Part shown: piece after piece, positions 5,909-7,052 of the stretch
Layout: each line of letters opens with the position of its first letter
How positions within the stretch are numbered: the first letter of the stretch is position 1
From: an uncultured Eubacterium sp.
GTDB taxonomy: Bacteria > Bacillota_A > Clostridia > Lachnospirales > Lachnospiraceae
Assembly: GCA_948468465.1 (NCBI GenBank)
Contig: CAOKJJ010000227.1
Span: 1 to 7,052 of the forward strand
Length of the DNA: 7,052 bases
Direction: 5' to 3'
Notes under the pieces: generated by a model
Told to the model about the DNA's origin: nothing
Seen by the model: the letters and a program-made list of their open reading frames with translations, nothing else
Database searches by the model: none
Translations under genes and position numbers: made by a program

Positions 5909-6437
5909 GTGAACACCTCCCCAATAAAAATGCTTTAAAGAAGTTCACTTGAACTTGGCCACTTCCACAATGCCTGCAGACATTCATAGGGTAAGTTTCG
6001 TTTTTTGTTTTGCTATAGGTATTTTTGATTCTCTCCGGATATTTTTCCATAAGCATATGGTCAAATTCCTTAATATCACCAATGACATTCAATCCGTAGT
6101 ATTCAATACTCGGGTCTTGCAAATGCGCAACAATGTTCTGATGTTGCAGCAGTCTGTCATAATCATAAGGAAATGTCACATTCTCGGTGGGCTTATCTGC
6201 ATAGGTAATATAGGTTAAAATCTCTGTGGGCTTATGGCATTTGTAACATTCTTTTGTGTATACATATACACGAAACGGCAGTTTGTCGCTGTCTGGAGGA
6301 ATGATTTCGATATTGTTTCTGAAGTAGCCGTATTCCTTTCCGTCCTTAGAGAACTTGATATATGTCTTTTCTCCTTCTTCACGAAGCGAGAATGCAGTTT
6401 TAATCTCGCCGGTTTTTCGGTTTTTAAATTTAATCAT
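5901..6437 (-). CDS. Unrecognised 178-aa protein with two CxxC pairs (split zinc-ribbon-like)
   Basis: The family is not recognised. An in-frame ATG exists at 6458, but GGAGG (6444-6448) lies 6 bases before the ATG at 6437, so the later start, beginning MIKFKNRKTGEIK, is preferred. Residues 1-46 alternate short strands with Lys, Glu and Gly turns (TAFSLREEGEKTYIKF, EYGYF) and could be a small beta-barrel; this is inference. Next come VYVYTKECYKCHKPTEILTYIT with Cys64/Cys67, a middle section with SIEYYGLNVIGDIKEFDHMLMEKYPERIKNTYSKT, then MNVCRHCGSGQ with Cys154/Cys157. Two CxxC pairs about 90 residues apart are what a zinc ribbon with a long insertion would show. There is no signal peptide or membrane segment. 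It starts 45 bases after the AbiEii-like toxin stop, so it is probably in the same operon. The C-terminus after Cys157 is short and could reflect a frameshift. Confidence 0.8.
   Translation of the reverse strand: MIKFKNRKTGEIKTAFSLREEGEKTYIKFSKDGKEYGYFRNNIEIIPPDSDKLPFRVYVYTKECYKCHKPTEILTYITYADKPTENVTFPYDYDRLLQHQNIVAHLQDPSIEYYGLNVIGDIKEFDHMLMEKYPERIKNTYSKTKNETYPMNVCRHCGSGQVQVNFFKAFLLGRCSLE
5904..5953 (-). promoter_or_regulatory. Hairpin enclosing the start site of the 54-codon ORF
   Basis: TTCAAGTGAAC and its exact reverse complement GTTCACTTGAA form 11-bp arms (5904-5914 and 5943-5953), extendable by one G-U, around a 28-base loop. In the minus-strand RNA the 3' arm contains the TTG start, and the loop displays GGGGAGG. 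Ribosomes finishing the 178-aa gene would melt it, so translational coupling is plausible. The 5' arm also belongs to a 16-bp near-palindrome, AAGTTCA-CT-TGAACTT (5941-5956). There is no T run after it, so it is not a terminator. Confidence 0.55.
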
Positions 6438-6443
6438 ATCCAT

Positions 6444-6448
6444 CCTCC
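6444..6448 (-). promoter_or_regulatory. Ribosome binding site deciding the start of the 178-aa gene
   Basis: GGAGG on the minus strand lies 6 bases before the ATG at 6437. The earlier in-frame ATG at 6458 has no purine-rich sequence in front of it, and the one at 6443 abuts the GGAGG, so both are poorer starts. Confidence 0.75.
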
Positions 6449-6482
6449 GATCATTCATATTGGATAGAACTTACAAAACAAA

Positions 6483-7052
6483 TCAATGAATCAGCTTTTG
6501 AAGTTCAGCTAAAACACTTTCATAAGATATATTTTCTGCATAGGCAAACTGCTTGCGGTACTTGTCCCACGCCGCCCGAAGTTCTTTGCTCTCTGATATA
6601 TTCTTTAGGATTAGATCCACATTTGAAATTTGCTCTGTTGTACCGCGATGTTCGGCAGTAGCCTGCAACGCTTCTTTGAAAATACTTTTATCGAATTTTT
6701 GTGTAGTAGCAAGGATGTAGGCATCATAGAAATCTCTGGGTCGGGTATTGAATACGGTTCTGCGAAGAATGGTTTCCACCTTCTCTGCCAAAACGGTTTC
6801 AATGTTGTATGCCCAAAGGCTAAAGGACTTGTCCTCGTCAAATATTTCATGAAAAGTAAATTCTACTGCTTTTGGGGTTATGGCATCCCCGGTAGACACA
6901 TCAATGGAGAGAGGAGTTAAAAGCGTATCATATTTTACCTTTATCATAACACGATAACCACCATAGATATCGTCCTCTCTTATAGGAGCAATATTGTTGA
7001 TCTCAAAACTAACCTCGTCTTCGCAAGGAATATCGCATATTTCACCCAATGC
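6483..7052 (-). CDS. AbiEii/AbiGii-type nucleotidyltransferase toxin, C-terminal part (5' partial)
   Basis: This is the C-terminal ~189 residues of an AbiEii-family protein, the toxin of type IV abortive-infection toxin-antitoxin systems; studied members use NTPs to modify tRNA and stop growth. The frame stays open to the right edge, and the TTG at 7049 is only the first possible start in view. Family marks, numbered from that TTG, are IREDDIYGGYRVMI (23-36), a PLSIDVSTGDAITP block (46-59), AYNIETVLAEKVETILRR (80-97) and NTRPRDFYDAYIL (101-113), followed by a helical tail (FKEALQATAEHRG...). The K-E-R-D residues in these blocks are the conserved C-terminal ones; the N-terminal GG and DxD nucleotidyltransferase motifs would lie beyond the window. 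About 100-115 residues are missing, judging from family length. No antitoxin gene is visible here; in known systems it lies upstream, off the right edge. Confidence 0.88.
   Translation of the reverse strand, partial: ALGEICDIPCEDEVSFEINNIAPIREDDIYGGYRVMIKVKYDTLLTPLSIDVSTGDAITPKAVEFTFHEIFDEDKSFSLWAYNIETVLAEKVETILRRTVFNTRPRDFYDAYILATTQKFDKSIFKEALQATAEHRGTTEQISNVDLILKNISESKELRAAWDKYRKQFAYAENISYESVLAELQKLIH

Noticed and set aside
5941..5956. 16-bp near-palindrome AAGTTCA-CT-TGAACTT as a transcription-factor operator
   Set aside because: It lies inside a coding region with no promoter nearby. Its arms are better explained by the RNA hairpin with 5904-5914, so operator function is unsupported.
5949..6467. 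Two plus-strand open frames opposite the two-CxxC protein
   Set aside because: The minus-strand frame has a matched ribosome binding site and paired cysteine motifs. The plus-strand frames look like hydrophobic antisense translations and lack ribosome binding sites.
6630..6920. Plus-strand open frame opposite the AbiEii-like gene
   Set aside because: It is antisense to conserved AbiEii blocks, with no ribosome binding site or recognised motif.
1..7052. CRISPR array, tRNA or rRNA gene, insertion sequence
   Set aside because: No regularly spaced repeats, cloverleaf-forming segment, rRNA signature or transposase-like protein was seen on either strand.

Overview
The window reads as a chromosomal segment of a low-to-mid GC Firmicute, most likely a Clostridia member of the Lachnospiraceae type. 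The grounds are the tRNA-dependent T-box leader in front of pheST, strong GGAGG-type ribosome binding sites, TTGCAC-17-TATAAT promoter architecture, and the protein sequences themselves. No species call is possible from sequence alone.

Left part (1-1056): the 3' end of a regulator carrying a GyrI-like effector-binding domain (probable AraC-family C-terminus). It is followed by a 64-residue helical, highly charged small protein of unknown function with its own candidate promoter and a strong ribosome binding site. A 399-base gene-free stretch (658-1056) is then explained by a near-consensus promoter and a phenylalanine-type T-box leader: specifier UUC at 848-850, T-box core AGGGTGGTACCGCGG, and an intrinsic terminator at 964-994.

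Centre (1057-5667): pheS and pheT, the two subunits of the (alpha-beta)2 phenylalanyl-tRNA synthetase, then queA, which makes epoxyqueuosine in tRNA. The T-box senses uncharged tRNA-Phe and lets transcription through into the synthetase genes when phenylalanyl-tRNA is scarce. queA follows 82 bases after pheT on the same strand, with an AT-rich gap and a weak ribosome binding site. It may be read through from pheT or have its own weak promoter. A perfect 12-bp hairpin (5687-5731), symmetrical with A and T runs on both sides, closes this block and also serves the convergent genes on the right.

Right part (5744-7052, minus strand): an accessory, probably horizontally acquired defence-type operon. 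In its transcription order it holds the C-terminal part of an AbiEii-family nucleotidyltransferase toxin (cut by the window edge), an unrecognised 178-residue protein with two CxxC pairs resembling a split zinc ribbon, and a previously easy-to-miss 54-codon ORF starting at TTG. That TTG lies inside one arm of a perfect 11-bp inverted repeat whose loop displays the Shine-Dalgarno sequence, an arrangement suggesting translational coupling to the upstream gene. The toxin's expected AbiEi-type antitoxin is not visible and would lie beyond position 7052.

The least explained part of the window is this minus-strand tail: the zinc-ribbon-like protein, the 54-codon ORF and the hairpin between them. 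A second small theme is a set of short near-tandem duplications (periods 12-13) at three gene boundaries: the end of the regulator, the pheT ribosome binding site, and the pheT stop codon.
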